Below, piece by piece: positions 9,577 to 18,833 of a stretch of DNA of 45,859 nt (position 1 is the first letter of the stretch; every line of letters begins with the position of its first letter). A program made the position numbers and the translations under genes. The notes under the pieces were generated by a model that was not told where the DNA came from, did no database searches, and was given only the letters and a program-made list of their open reading frames with translations. Location of the stretch: the NCBI GenBank assembly GCA_964587835.1, contig CAZPMN010000020.1, forward strand, positions 1 to 45,859, given 5' to 3'. The DNA is from Erginobacter sp964587835 (lineage in GTDB: Bacteria > Auribacterota > Erginobacteria > Erginobacterales > Erginobacteraceae).

Positions 9577-11265
9577 TTACCCGGCGTCCCCCGCCTGGAG
9601 CTGCCGCAGTTTCTTCTCCGCCCGCTCGGAATTCGGGACCAGATCGAACCAGAAGAAATTGTGGGGACCGACGGTAAAGAAATAAGGGAGGGTTCCGATC
9701 GGGGGGAAGCGGGTCTGGCCCAGCATCTCGATCGGGGCGAAGTCCTCGTACTCCCTCAGATCCAGCTCGATCGGCTGAGTGAAACGGGAGAGGTTGTTGA
9801 CGATCAGAACGATCCGGTCGCGGTACCGGCGGATATAGGAGAGGGTCTTGGGGTTCTTCGAGGGGACGAAATTGAGGTCGCCCCGGCCGAAGACCGCGGC
9901 GTGTTCCTTCCGGGTCCGGATCAGTCGCTTCATCCAGCTCAACAGTGAGGTCGAGGTCCGCATCTGGGCCTCGACGTTGATCGACTGGCAGCCGTAGACC
10001 GGATCCATGTTGACCGGGCTGTAGAGCTGGGCCGGGTCGGCCTTCGAGAAGCCGGCGTTGCGGTACCCGTCCCACTGCATCGGGGTTCGCACCCCGTTGC
10101 GGTCGCCGAGGTAGATATTGTCCCCCATCCCGATCTCGTCGCCGTAGTAAATGATCGGTGAACCCGGGAGGGTGAAGAGGAGGTTGTTGAGCAGCTCGAT
10201 CTGGCGCCGGCCATTGTCGAGCAGGGGGGCGAGCCGGCGGCGGATCCCCAAATTGCATTTCATCTTCCTATCGCGGGCGTATTCCCGGTACATATAGTCC
10301 CGCTCCTCGTCAGTCACCATCTCCAGGGTGAGTTCGTCGTGGTTTCTCAGAAAGAGTCCCCACTGGCACCCGGTCGGGATCGGGGGCATCTGGCGCATAA
10401 TGTTCTCGATCGGCGCCGCCGACTCCTGCCGCAGGGCCATGAAGATCCGTGGCATCAGGGGGAAGTTGAAGGCCATATGGAATTCGTCGCCCGTGCCGAA
10501 ATAGGGCAATACGTCGCTGGGCCACTGGTTGGCCTCAGCGATCAGGATCTTGTCCCCGAATTTAGCGTCGATTTTGGCCCGGGTCTCTTGAAAGAATTCG
10601 TGGGTTTCGGGGAGGTTCTCGCAGCTAGTCCCCTCGCGTTCAAAGAGGTAGGGGACGGCGTCGCAGCGGAAACCGTCCAGGCCCATCTTCAGCCAGTGGT
10701 TGATCACTCTCAGCATCGCGGTCCGGACCCGGGGGTTGTTGTAATTCAGGTCGGGCTGGTGGCTGAAGAAGCGGTGCCAGTAGAACTGGCCGGTGGACTT
10801 GTCGTAGGTCCAGTTCGACTCCTCGGAATCGACGAAGATGATTCGGGCGTCCTGGTATTTCTGGTCGGTATCGCTCCAGACGTAGTAGTCGCGCTTGGGG
10901 GAGTTGCGGGAACTTTGGGCCTCGACGAACCAGGGATGCTCGTCCGAGGTGTGGTTCATCACCAAATCGGTCACTACCCGGATATTCCGCTTGTGGGCGG
11001 CCCGGATCAGGGCCTTGAAGTCCTTCACCGTTCCGTACTCGGGCTGGATCCGGTAAAAGTCGGAGATGTCGTACCCGTCGTCCTTCTGGGGGGAGAGGTA
11101 GAAGGGGAGGAGCCAGATGCAGTCGATCCCCAGGTCCTGGAGGTAATCGAGCTTCTCGATCACTCCCGGGAAATCTCCGACCCCGTCGTTGTTGCTGTCG
11201 AAGAACCCCTTGACGTGGAGTTCGTAGAAGATCGCGTCCTTGTACCAGAGGGAATCCTGTCCCAT
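9577..11265 (-). CDS. treS: Trehalose synthase (maltose alpha-D-glucosyltransferase, GH13)
   Basis: A 562-residue GH13 enzyme that interconverts maltose and trehalose. The N-terminus LWYKDAIFYELHVKGFFDSN is the characteristic TreS opening. The (beta/alpha)8 barrel contains GFRCDAV (nucleophile Asp202), LIAEANQWP (acid/base Glu244) and RNHDE (Asp310). A small C-terminal beta domain follows. The length matches stand-alone TreS, without the maltokinase fusion found in some bacteria. The start at 11265 has a purine-rich Shine-Dalgarno (GAAGGA) a few bases upstream. A six-hairpin glycosidase lies upstream on the same strand, 242 bp away, so glucan breakdown and trehalose formation may be linked. 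Role inferred: compatible-solute supply, together with kamA-ablB. Confidence 0.93.
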   Translation of the reverse strand: MGQDSLWYKDAIFYELHVKGFFDSNNDGVGDFPGVIEKLDYLQDLGIDCIWLLPFYLSPQKDDGYDISDFYRIQPEYGTVKDFKALIRAAHKRNIRVVTDLVMNHTSDEHPWFVEAQSSRNSPKRDYYVWSDTDQKYQDARIIFVDSEESNWTYDKSTGQFYWHRFFSHQPDLNYNNPRVRTAMLRVINHWLKMGLDGFRCDAVPYLFEREGTSCENLPETHEFFQETRAKIDAKFGDKILIAEANQWPSDVLPYFGTGDEFHMAFNFPLMPRIFMALRQESAAPIENIMRQMPPIPTGCQWGLFLRNHDELTLEMVTDEERDYMYREYARDRKMKCNLGIRRRLAPLLDNGRRQIELLNNLLFTLPGSPIIYYGDEIGMGDNIYLGDRNGVRTPMQWDGYRNAGFSKADPAQLYSPVNMDPVYGCQSINVEAQMRTSTSLLSWMKRLIRTRKEHAAVFGRGDLNFVPSKNPKTLSYIRRYRDRIVLIVNNLSRFTQPIELDLREYEDFAPIEMLGQTRFPPIGTLPYFFTVGPHNFFWFDLVPNSERAEKKLRQLQAGDAG

Positions 11266-11507
11266 TTGTCCTTCTCCGTGAAATGTACAATTAAACTCTG
11301 CTGCCCGACGGCAAGCAACTTAACCGATCAGATCGTGTGCGTGAAGCTAATTATTTCTCCATAGAGGTTCTGAAATCTCTAGCCCGACATTCACCAACCG
11401 AAATACAGGAATGTGCTTTTTCCTTCTGTTCCAGCTATAATATATTGGGTGGAGCTTGAGCCGCCGATCTGGGGAGCAGTGTATCTTGGGGCATTCAATT
11501 ATCAGGT

Positions 11508-12779
11508 TCAGAAGAACGGGGTCTTCCGATTGCGGAAGGATTCCTCGGCGTAGAGGAACATCCCGGCCGACCAGGCCTGGCCGGCCATCCCCAGGGGCTG
11601 GCCGGTCTTGCCCTCCAACCACTCGTTAAACTCCCACTCGCCCTCCCGTCCCTTCCGGTTCACGCGGGCCAGTTCTACCAGCGCCGCCTCGGCTTCCCGG
11701 TATCGCTTCATCTTTACCAGGGCGGCGACGTAAAAGCCGCCGAGGAAGGGCCAGATTCCCCCGTTGTGGTAGCGGTGGGGGAGATTGAGGCGGTCGAAGA
11801 CGTAGAAGTAGCGCCAGTCGGGGTCACCGGGGTGGATCGGGGGGTCGATCGCCTTAACCGGTCCGGGGCGGTCGATCTTCCGCCTCTGGATCAGGGCAAG
11901 GATCTTTTCCGCCCGCTCCCGTCCGGCCACCCCGGTCAAAATCGCCAGCAGGTTGCCCAGGGAGTCGAACCACTCGCCGAAACCCCGGAAGGTGAGATAG
12001 GGGAGGTAATAGAATTCATCGCGGAGGATCCGTTTCTTGGGGACCGCGTGTTTCCGGCCCAGGCTGTCGAGGCCTTCCCGGCTGAAGACCTCGGTGGACA
12101 TACTCGGTTCCAGGTGGGCCAGGAGCGAATTCGGGTCGCCGCCGTACCAGAAGTGGCGGTTGATCCGGCGTTTCACTTCCCCCGCGCGCCTTCGGTACTG
12201 ATCTGCGTCGGCCGTTCGCCCCAGTTCTTCCGCCTGCTCGGCGGCCTTTTTCAGGGCCAGATAATGGAGGAGGTTAACGGTCAGGCCCTTGCCCCGGGTG
12301 GCGAAGAGGTCCTGCCAGTCGGAGCCCTCGGCCATCGTGATCAGCCCGGTCAGGTCGACATCCTGGTATTCGTACCAGCGCAGGCATCTCTTGACCGCCG
12401 GATAGCAGCGTTTCAGGAAGGCCCGGTCACCAGTGGCCTGGAAGTAGGCGGAGATCCCAATCACCAGCCAGGGCCCCCCGTCGGCGTAAGCCTGGAAGTT
12501 CGGTCTCCCGGTCCGGATGTGGACGTTGTTGGGGATCAGCCCGAGCGGGGTCTGCTGCCCGGTCAGCAGCTCGATGCTGGCCTGGAGAGAACGGCTGATC
12601 TCTTCGTCGTCAGCTCCCAGCGCCCCCAGGAGGGTGATCATGCTGTCCCGCGCCCAGACCTGCGGGTAACCGGGGATTGTCGCCGAGGCCACTATCCCCT
12701 CCTTTCGGGCGCAGCCCTTTACCACCCGGAGGGCTTCCCGGCGGGCGGTCTCAGTCAGTCTGTTGCGAGGAGAGCTCAT
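11508..12779 (-). CDS. Six-hairpin (alpha/alpha)6 glycosidase, GH100/GH63/debranching-like
   Basis: About 423 residues, no signal peptide seen. Features of (alpha/alpha)-barrel glycosidases are visible: PQVWARDS near residue 40, a GLIPNNV segment, GSDWQD, HNGGIWPFLGGFY and a C-terminal EFNEWLEGKTGQP followed by GQAWSAGMFLY. These resemble neutral invertases (GH100) and amylo-alpha-1,6-glucosidase or GDE C-terminal domains; I cannot separate these by eye. ATG 12779 is preferred over the TTG at 12803, although no strong Shine-Dalgarno is visible. It lies upstream of treS on the same strand and probably feeds the same glucan/maltose/trehalose metabolism. The fold is confident; the exact substrate is not. 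Confidence 0.75.
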   Translation of the reverse strand: MSSPRNRLTETARREALRVVKGCARKEGIVASATIPGYPQVWARDSMITLLGALGADDEEISRSLQASIELLTGQQTPLGLIPNNVHIRTGRPNFQAYADGGPWLVIGISAYFQATGDRAFLKRCYPAVKRCLRWYEYQDVDLTGLITMAEGSDWQDLFATRGKGLTVNLLHYLALKKAAEQAEELGRTADADQYRRRAGEVKRRINRHFWYGGDPNSLLAHLEPSMSTEVFSREGLDSLGRKHAVPKKRILRDEFYYLPYLTFRGFGEWFDSLGNLLAILTGVAGRERAEKILALIQRRKIDRPGPVKAIDPPIHPGDPDWRYFYVFDRLNLPHRYHNGGIWPFLGGFYVAALVKMKRYREAEAALVELARVNRKGREGEWEFNEWLEGKTGQPLGMAGQAWSAGMFLYAEESFRNRKTPFF

Positions 12780-12796
12780 CGGGTTACTGCCTGAAG

Positions 12797-12825
12797 TTGA
12801 CAATCCTTATTCAAGTCTATACTAT
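12797..12825 (+). promoter_or_regulatory. Sigma-70-type promoter for the ABC-F gene
   Basis: TTGACA (12797-12802), a 17-base spacer, then TACTAT (12820-12825). It lies 77 bases before the ABC-F start, in the divergent gap with the glycosidase gene. The match to consensus is strong. Confidence 0.75.
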
Positions 12826-12902
12826 GCCCCGTCTTCCGGCAATGGTAAGCACCGCCGGCTTCCGTCTCCGTCCCGCTCCCGCTTCCACGCTGACGAAACA
12901 CT

Positions 12903-14726
12903 ATGATAACCGCGGCCAAATTAACCAAGCATTTCGGCAACCAGGTTCTCTTTGAGGACGTCTCCTTCTCCCTCGGGCCCGGGGACCGTCTCGGCCTGGT
13001 GGGCCGCAACGGGTCCGGCAAGTCCACGCTCTTCGGAATGATCGCCGGGGAGGAGCCCCCCGACGGCGGGGAGATCACCGCCCCCAAGGGCTACCGGATC
13101 GGGTACCTCGAGCAGGAGCTCCGCTGGAAGAAGCCGACGGTTCTCGAGGAGGGCTGCCGCGGCCTCGGCCCCGCCGAGGCGGACGACGACTGGAAGGTGA
13201 AGAAGATCCTCTCCGGGCTGGGTTTCTCCGCCGGTGACTTCAACCGGTCCCCGGCCGAGTTCTCCGGGGGATACCGGACGCGGATCGCCCTCACCCGGCT
13301 CCTCGTCTCCCGGCCCGACCTCCTGCTCCTCGACGAACCGACCAACTTCCTTGACATCCTCTCCATCCGCTGGCTGGCCGGCTTCCTCCGCTCCTGGGCG
13401 GGAGAGCTGATGCTGATCAGCCATAACCGGGCCTTTATGGACGGCGTCGTCACCCGGACGATGGGGATCCACCGGGGTTCGATCCGGGTCATCACCGGGA
13501 CCACGGAGAAATATTACCGCCAGATCCGCTCTGAGGAGGAGGTGCTTAAGCGGCGGCGAATCAACGACGAGAAGATCCGGAAGAAGGAGGAGGAGTTCAT
13601 CAACCGGTTCCGGGCCAAGGCCCGGCGCGCCAGCCAGGCCCAGGCCCGGGTCAAGCGCCTGGAGAAGATGGAGCTGACCGACCGGCTGCGGGAGATCGAG
13701 ACCCTGGACTTCTCCTTCGCCTATGCCCCCTGCCCGGGGAAGAATATCCTGAACGCTGAAGATATTTCCTTCAGCTATACCGGCGGGTCCCCTTACCTGG
13801 TCGATGATTTCTCCTTCACCCTCACCGCGGACGACAAGGTCGGGGTGATCGGGCCCAACGGGGCCGGGAAATCAACCCTCCTGCGGCTGCTGGCAGGGAG
13901 ACTGACTCCGCTGTCCGGAGAGATCCGGACCCATCCCCGCGTCCGGGCCGCCGTCTTTGATCCCGCTTCCGCGGGGACACTCCACCCGGGGCTGACCGTC
14001 GAGGAAGAGATCGCCCTCTCGCTCCCCCCCGCCGAGCGGTCCCGGGCCCGGTCGATCGCCGGCAAGATGCTCTTCTCCCAGGACCAGGCCCTGAAGAAGA
14101 TCGAGGTCCTCTCCGGGGGGGAGAAATGCCGGGTCCTGCTCGGCAAGGTCATCGCCGAACCCGCCAACCTCCTCCTCCTCGACGAGCCGACCCACCACCT
14201 TGATCTCGAGTCGTGCTCGGCGATCATCGACGCTCTGAACGGATACCCGGGCGCCGCCCTGATCGTCTCCCACGATGAGTATCTCCTCCGCCGGACCGTC
14301 GATAAGCTGATCGTGCTCCAGGGGGGGGAGGTCCGGCTCTTTTCGGGAAATTACGGGGAGTTTCTGGAAGAGGTCGGCTGGGACGTCGAAGAGAGCGGAA
14401 AACCTTCCCCGGCCGGGCCGGGCCCGGTGAACAAGAAAGCCCGCCGCCGCGCGGCGGCCGACCGGCGCCTCCGTTACCGGGAGATTATCCGTCCCCTGGA
14501 GGATCGGATCCGGAAACTGGAGGCCGAAATCGGACGCCGGGAAACCGACCGCGCCGTCCGGAACGACGAACTGATTGCCGCTTCCCGGGCCCAGGCCGCC
14601 CCCGAGATCGTCCGCCTGACCCAGAAGGCGGCGGAGTTGCAATCCGGGATCGAGAAGGCCTACGAGGAATACTGCCGGGTTTTCCAGGAGTACGAAGCCC
14701 GCCGGGCCGAGCTGGAAGAGGCCTGA
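12903..14726 (+). CDS. ABC-F family ATPase (Uup/EttA-like ribosome-associated)
   Basis: A 607-residue protein with two ABC cassettes and no transmembrane part, typical of ABC-F translation factors. Cassette 1 has Walker A GRNGSGKST (about residue 37), signature FSGGYRTR and Walker B LLLLDEPTNFLD. A charged linker (about 190-250) follows. Cassette 2 has GPNGAGKST, LSGGEKCRV and LLLLDEPTHHLD. The C-terminal 90 residues are a predicted coiled coil, as in Uup. Such proteins bind the ribosome E site and act on translation or antibiotic protection; Uup also affects transposon excision. Which role applies here is not visible. It has its own promoter. Confidence 0.92.
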   Translation: MITAAKLTKHFGNQVLFEDVSFSLGPGDRLGLVGRNGSGKSTLFGMIAGEEPPDGGEITAPKGYRIGYLEQELRWKKPTVLEEGCRGLGPAEADDDWKVKKILSGLGFSAGDFNRSPAEFSGGYRTRIALTRLLVSRPDLLLLDEPTNFLDILSIRWLAGFLRSWAGELMLISHNRAFMDGVVTRTMGIHRGSIRVITGTTEKYYRQIRSEEEVLKRRRINDEKIRKKEEEFINRFRAKARRASQAQARVKRLEKMELTDRLREIETLDFSFAYAPCPGKNILNAEDISFSYTGGSPYLVDDFSFTLTADDKVGVIGPNGAGKSTLLRLLAGRLTPLSGEIRTHPRVRAAVFDPASAGTLHPGLTVEEEIALSLPPAERSRARSIAGKMLFSQDQALKKIEVLSGGEKCRVLLGKVIAEPANLLLLDEPTHHLDLESCSAIIDALNGYPGAALIVSHDEYLLRRTVDKLIVLQGGEVRLFSGNYGEFLEEVGWDVEESGKPSPAGPGPVNKKARRRAAADRRLRYREIIRPLEDRIRKLEAEIGRRETDRAVRNDELIAASRAQAAPEIVRLTQKAAELQSGIEKAYEEYCRVFQEYEARRAELEEA

Positions 14727-14831
14727 GCGAGCCCGAAAAGTTCGCCGGCCTGAGCCCGGGGCGGATAAAATATCCTGCCGGCGGAGACCCGGAGGTGATA
14801 AATTCAGGTTAAGGTGGGTTGAATATCATCG

Positions 14832-14973
14832 ATCATTGCGATCCCCGATGACAATCGCGGAGAAGCAATCTCGCCAGGTTCTCTATAATTCGGGTATAAT
14901 CAATTTTCGGCATTCAACTTCATTTGTCGCTTATTGCCCTGAATACTTCGGGGCCAACGCTCCTCGCGATGAC
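14832..14973. repeat. MITE/REP-like palindromic element, copy 2
   Basis: It starts ATCATTGCGAT and ends CTCCTCGCGATGAC, with internal GGAGAAGCAATCTC shared with copies at 9412 and 42213. It fills most of the gap between the ABC-F and YvcK-like genes. The rest of 14727-15049 holds no gene I can support. Confidence 0.65.
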
Positions 14974-15049
14974 CTATAGCGCGTTTACTCAGACCAAACG
15001 GAAGAGAACCTAAAATGATAATTTCGGCGGGGGAGTGTAGTGCGGAGTA

Positions 15050-17263
15050 ATGAAGACGGGGAGAATCGATATCGAGACCGCCCCCCGCCCTGCGGGGGCG
15101 GAGAAACTGATCCGGATTATTCTCGAAAGCACCGGCTGCGGTTTTTCCCGGGAAGAGGTCGAGCGCCTGACCGGAGATATCCTTCGATTCCGGGGGGGGC
15201 GGATCCGGGTGGTGGTTCTCGGCGGGGGGACCGGTCTCTCCACCGTGATTGGTGGGGAATCTCGGCTGGCCGACTGGCCGGAGCATCCCTTTGTCGGCCT
15301 GAAGGAGGCCTTCTCCCGGCTGACCACGGTGGTGGTGACTACGGACGACGGCGGCTCCACCGGAAGGCTCCTCCAGCAGCTGCCGATGATCGGGATCGGG
15401 GACCTGCGCAAATGCTGCCTTTCCCTGATCCGGGAGGAGAACCTCCGCCGCCGCTGGGCCCCGCCCGACCGCGAAATCCGGGAACTGGTCCGGGTCCTGG
15501 CAACGATCTTCAACTATCGCTTTCCCCTCCGCCGGGCGGACCACCGGATCCTGACGAACCCCCTCCGGGTCGTTTCTCCCTCTCTCCGTTCCGGCTGTCC
15601 CCGGGAGCTGGCCGGCGCCCTGGCTTCCCTGACCGCTTACCTCGCCCCCGGGGGAGAGGGACCGACCGTCCGGTTGGAGGGGCACTGCCTGGGTAACCTG
15701 CTGCTGACGTCGGCGATTTTCCGGGCGGCGGGCCGGTCCGATCGCCCGCCCCCCGCCGGGGCGGTCCGGAAAGGGATTGATTTTGTCTCCCGCCTGATCG
15801 GGGCCGATCCCGGCCGCCTTTATCCCGCCACCGCCGTCCCCGGCCAGCTGAGATTCCGTTATGCCAACGGGGTGGAGGTTCGCGGTCAGCACAAGTCATC
15901 CCAGGCCCGCCGTGGTTCCCCGGTTGAGAGGGTGACGGCTGAGTTCATCCGAGAGCCGGGGGTTCCGGCCGCCGTTTCGGCGGCGATTCGGGAGGCCGAC
16001 CTGATCATTTACGCCCCCGGGAGTCTCTATACCAGCATGATCCCGCTCCTCCAGGTCCGGCCCCTGGCTGAAGCCGTCCGGGCTAACCGCCGGGCCCTGA
16101 AGATCCTGGCGGCCAACTTCTGGATCCAGGAGGGCGAGACCGACATCTCCCCCCGGAGCGAAGCCCACGGGTTCCTCGTCTCCGACCTGATCGAGGCCTA
16201 CAACCGGACCATCCCCGGTGGGGTGAAAGGTCTCTTCGATACCATTCTCAGCGCCGGGCTTGACCACGTGCCGGCCAATATCCTGAGAAACTACGCCCTG
16301 GAGGGGAAGGTCCCCATTCATCTCGACCGTCGTCGGGTGGAGGCGATGGGTTTCCGACCGGTGGAGGCGATGCTCTTCCCCCCGCCGCGGCCGGATCGTC
16401 CCTCGACCATCCATCATGACCCGGTCAACTTCTCCCTCGCCATCCGGGCGCTTTATTTCGCCCATCAGGTCCGGCCCGGGAAATCGAAAAGCCCGGCCTC
16501 CCCCCGCCTCGTTCGCGGGGGCCCGCCCCCCCGGTCTCGGACCACCGGCGGAGAACCGCTTTGCCGTTACCGGCAACGGATGGACGAGGCGTTAAGGGGT
16601 AAAAAGTTCCAGCCCAAAGAGTTGAAAGAGGTGATGCGCGACCTGTTCTGGGAGAACCGGGATATCCTTCCCGGTCATCTCTCCGGATTCGGGGGGGTTC
16701 GCTTGGTCGGGGAACGGGACTGGAGCCGTTCGACCGAATGGGACAACGTCCTGGGCTACTACGACCCTCAGGACCGGGAGCTGAAGGTCCACCGACGGCT
16801 GTTAAAGCGGCCGGATCGGCTCCGGGAGGATCTTTTGATTGCTCTCGGGGAGTCCCTCCTTGGCAGTTACCTGGCCAGCCGGCAATGGCCGAGACACCTA
16901 TCCGTCTCCGAGCCTTTCTCCCGCTGCTATGAGATCCGACTCCGTCCTCCGGTCCGGCGGCGGTGCTGGCTCACCGATCGCCAACTTCATCGTTATCTCG
17001 GCCTGGCCCGGATGGTTCAAGACAGGCAAGATCCCCTGATTTACCGGATTACCATCAATGATCGGGAGGGTTTTCTCCCTCCCGGCCTTCTCTTCGGCCT
17101 TCTCTACGCCTGGTACCTGAACGACGCTTACGGCTCGCTGATGGACTACGAGATGGCCCTCCTGCGCTGGCCGGAGAAGGCCCTGATGCCCTACCAGGTC
17201 CAGGAACGCCGCCGCAAAAGTGATCTGGTCGCCTTCTTCCGGGAAGAGATCTTCCGCCTCTGA
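15050..17263 (+). CDS. YvcK/CofD-like protein with unknown C-terminal domain
   Basis: A 737-residue protein. Residues about 45-460 are a YvcK/CofD-like Rossmann domain: VVVLGGGTGLSTVI (nucleotide loop), TTDDGGSTGRL, GIGDLRKCCLSL and IYAPGSLYTSMIPLL. YvcK proteins bind UDP-GlcNAc and affect carbon flux and cell shape; CofD enzymes build cofactor F420 from a lactyl-type substrate. The usual YvcK length is about 320 residues. Here a low-complexity linker (about 475-510) leads to a further ~230-residue domain rich in Arg, Leu and Trp that I do not recognise. The start is an ATG directly after a TAA, with GCGGAG close upstream. No F420 genes are nearby, so YvcK-like is preferred. Confidence 0.82.
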   Translation: MKTGRIDIETAPRPAGAEKLIRIILESTGCGFSREEVERLTGDILRFRGGRIRVVVLGGGTGLSTVIGGESRLADWPEHPFVGLKEAFSRLTTVVVTTDDGGSTGRLLQQLPMIGIGDLRKCCLSLIREENLRRRWAPPDREIRELVRVLATIFNYRFPLRRADHRILTNPLRVVSPSLRSGCPRELAGALASLTAYLAPGGEGPTVRLEGHCLGNLLLTSAIFRAAGRSDRPPPAGAVRKGIDFVSRLIGADPGRLYPATAVPGQLRFRYANGVEVRGQHKSSQARRGSPVERVTAEFIREPGVPAAVSAAIREADLIIYAPGSLYTSMIPLLQVRPLAEAVRANRRALKILAANFWIQEGETDISPRSEAHGFLVSDLIEAYNRTIPGGVKGLFDTILSAGLDHVPANILRNYALEGKVPIHLDRRRVEAMGFRPVEAMLFPPPRPDRPSTIHHDPVNFSLAIRALYFAHQVRPGKSKSPASPRLVRGGPPPRSRTTGGEPLCRYRQRMDEALRGKKFQPKELKEVMRDLFWENRDILPGHLSGFGGVRLVGERDWSRSTEWDNVLGYYDPQDRELKVHRRLLKRPDRLREDLLIALGESLLGSYLASRQWPRHLSVSEPFSRCYEIRLRPPVRRRCWLTDRQLHRYLGLARMVQDRQDPLIYRITINDREGFLPPGLLFGLLYAWYLNDAYGSLMDYEMALLRWPEKALMPYQVQERRRKSDLVAFFREEIFRL

Positions 17264-17295
17264 TTATTCCCGCCCCCGGTCCCCGGCGAAAGCGC

Positions 17296-17324
17296 TTGAC
17301 TTCTGCTCCCCGAAGTCCTATCCT
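17296..17324 (+). promoter_or_regulatory. Sigma-70-type promoter for kamA-ablB
   Basis: TTGACT (17296-17301), a 17-base spacer, then TATCCT (17319-17324). It is the only clear promoter between the YvcK-like gene and kamA. The expected transcription start falls just before the 30-bp palindrome at 17339. Confidence 0.65.
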
Positions 17325-17338
17325 TAACCTGATTTACA

Positions 17339-17368
17339 CTAACCCGATTTATGCATAAATCGGGTTAG
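17339..17368. promoter_or_regulatory. 30-bp perfect palindrome, likely operator or 5'UTR hairpin
   Basis: The 15-base left arm CTAACCCGATTTATG is the exact reverse complement of the right arm. It lies about 15 bases downstream of the -10 box of the kamA promoter, a classic repressor position. A degenerate half (TAACCTGATTTA) lies just before it. It could instead act as an RNA hairpin in the ~150-base leader. Confidence 0.6.
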
Positions 17369-17480
17369 CCTGAACGGCTGGATGAACCCAAGCCGGTGTG
17401 GTGTCCCCTGATGGGTCCGGTGACTCATAAGGTCGTGGCGTTTCGTCGGTGGTCATTCCCGCCGACGGAAGGAGATAACC

Positions 17481-18833
17481 ATGATCGAAACGAGACATCG
17501 GAACCTGGCGGATCAACTGGACAACGAAGAGGGTTTCCGCCGCTGGCGGGACTGGCGTTGGCAGGTCCGGCACGCCATCCGCGACATCCCTACCTTTGAG
17601 AATCTGCTTGGTATTACCCTAGACGATCGCCAACAGGGTCGGCTGGAAGCGACCCTCCGCCGTTTCCCCCTCTCCATCACCCCCTACTACCTCTCCCTGA
17701 TCGACGCCGAGGATTACGAAAACGACCCGATCTTTCTCCAATCCTTCCCCCGGACCGCCGAGCTCGACGTCCTGGAGGGGGATATGGCCGACCCCCTGGC
17801 CGAGGACCGGGACAGCCCGGTGGTCGGGATCACCCACCGCTACCCCGACCGGGTGCTCTTCCAGGTCAGCAATACCTGCGCGATGTACTGCCGCCATTGC
17901 ACCCGCAAGCGCCGGGTCGGCGACCGCGATTACATCCCCGGGCGCGAGGCCCTCCAGGCCGGCCTTGACTACATCCGCCGGACCCCCGTGGTCCGCGATG
18001 TCCTCCTCTCCGGCGGCGATCCCCTGATGCTCTCGGACGACTACCTGGACTGGCTGCTCAGCGAGCTGGATCGGATCCCTCACGTGGAGATCGTCCGGAT
18101 CGGGACGAGGACTCCGGTGGTTCTCCCCTACCGGATCACCGAGGAACTGGCGGGGATGCTGAAGAGTCACCACCCCCTCTGGATCAATACCCACTTCAAC
18201 CATCCGCGGGAGTTCACCGCTTCCTCCCGTCAGGCCCTGGCCCGCCTGGCCGACGCCGGCATCCCCCTGGGCAACCAGACGGTCCTCCTGGCCGGAGTCA
18301 ACGACTGCCCGCGGATCATGCGCCGGCTGGTTCACAAGCTGGTTGAGAACCGGGTCCGGCCTTACTATCTCTATCAATGCGATATGTCGGAAGGATTGAG
18401 CCATTTCCGGACCCCGGTGGGGAAGGGGATCGAAATCATCGAGAGCCTGATCGGCCACACTTCCGGCTTGGCCGTCCCCACTTACGTCATCGACGCTCCC
18501 GGCGGAGGAGGGAAGATCCCGGTGATGCCTCAGTATCTGATCTCCTGGAATACCAACAAGGTGGTTCTACGCAACTTCGAGGGGGTAATCACCACCTACA
18601 AGGAGCCGGATTCCTACCGCCCGGTCTTCTGCGACCGCGACTGTGACAACTGCCGGCTCTCCCTGAAGCTGGAGGAAGCCGAGGAATACAAGGCCTTGGG
18701 GATTGAGAAGCTTTTGGCCGACCACGACTCGGCGGTCTCCCTGGTCCCGGCCGGAAATCCGCGAATCGGGCGGCGGAATGGTACCGGGTCCTCCGGGGAG
18801 GAGGAGGCGTCCGCGGAACCGGTCGAGGAATGA
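17481..18833 (+). CDS. kamA: L-lysine 2,3-aminomutase (radical SAM, PLP)
   Basis: A 450-residue enzyme that converts L-lysine to beta-lysine. The radical-SAM cluster motif CAMYCRHC gives Cys133, Cys137 and Cys140. LLSGGDPLML follows, as in the family. The PLP lysine is Lys345 in APGGGGKIPVMP. Cysteines of the C-terminal zinc-type site are seen in FCDRDCDNC. GGAAGGAG lies just before the ATG. The gene overlaps the next one, an ablB-type acetyltransferase, by four bases; this pairing indicates synthesis of N-epsilon-acetyl-beta-lysine, an osmolyte best known from methanogenic archaea and also found in some bacteria. The extra C-terminal ~35 residues are acidic and low complexity. Confidence 0.95.
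   Translation: MIETRHRNLADQLDNEEGFRRWRDWRWQVRHAIRDIPTFENLLGITLDDRQQGRLEATLRRFPLSITPYYLSLIDAEDYENDPIFLQSFPRTAELDVLEGDMADPLAEDRDSPVVGITHRYPDRVLFQVSNTCAMYCRHCTRKRRVGDRDYIPGREALQAGLDYIRRTPVVRDVLLSGGDPLMLSDDYLDWLLSELDRIPHVEIVRIGTRTPVVLPYRITEELAGMLKSHHPLWINTHFNHPREFTASSRQALARLADAGIPLGNQTVLLAGVNDCPRIMRRLVHKLVENRVRPYYLYQCDMSEGLSHFRTPVGKGIEIIESLIGHTSGLAVPTYVIDAPGGGGKIPVMPQYLISWNTNKVVLRNFEGVITTYKEPDSYRPVFCDRDCDNCRLSLKLEEAEEYKALGIEKLLADHDSAVSLVPAGNPRIGRRNGTGSSGEEEASAEPVEE

Noticed and set aside
14734..14820. Small gene after the GGAGGTGAT at about 14791
   Set aside because: The frame after this ribosome-site-like word has no ATG, GTG or TTG at the right spacing and closes after a few codons.
17325..17480. 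Lysine riboswitch before kamA
   Set aside because: The leader is only about 150 bases and lacks the long conserved core of the lysine riboswitch; the palindrome explains the visible structure.
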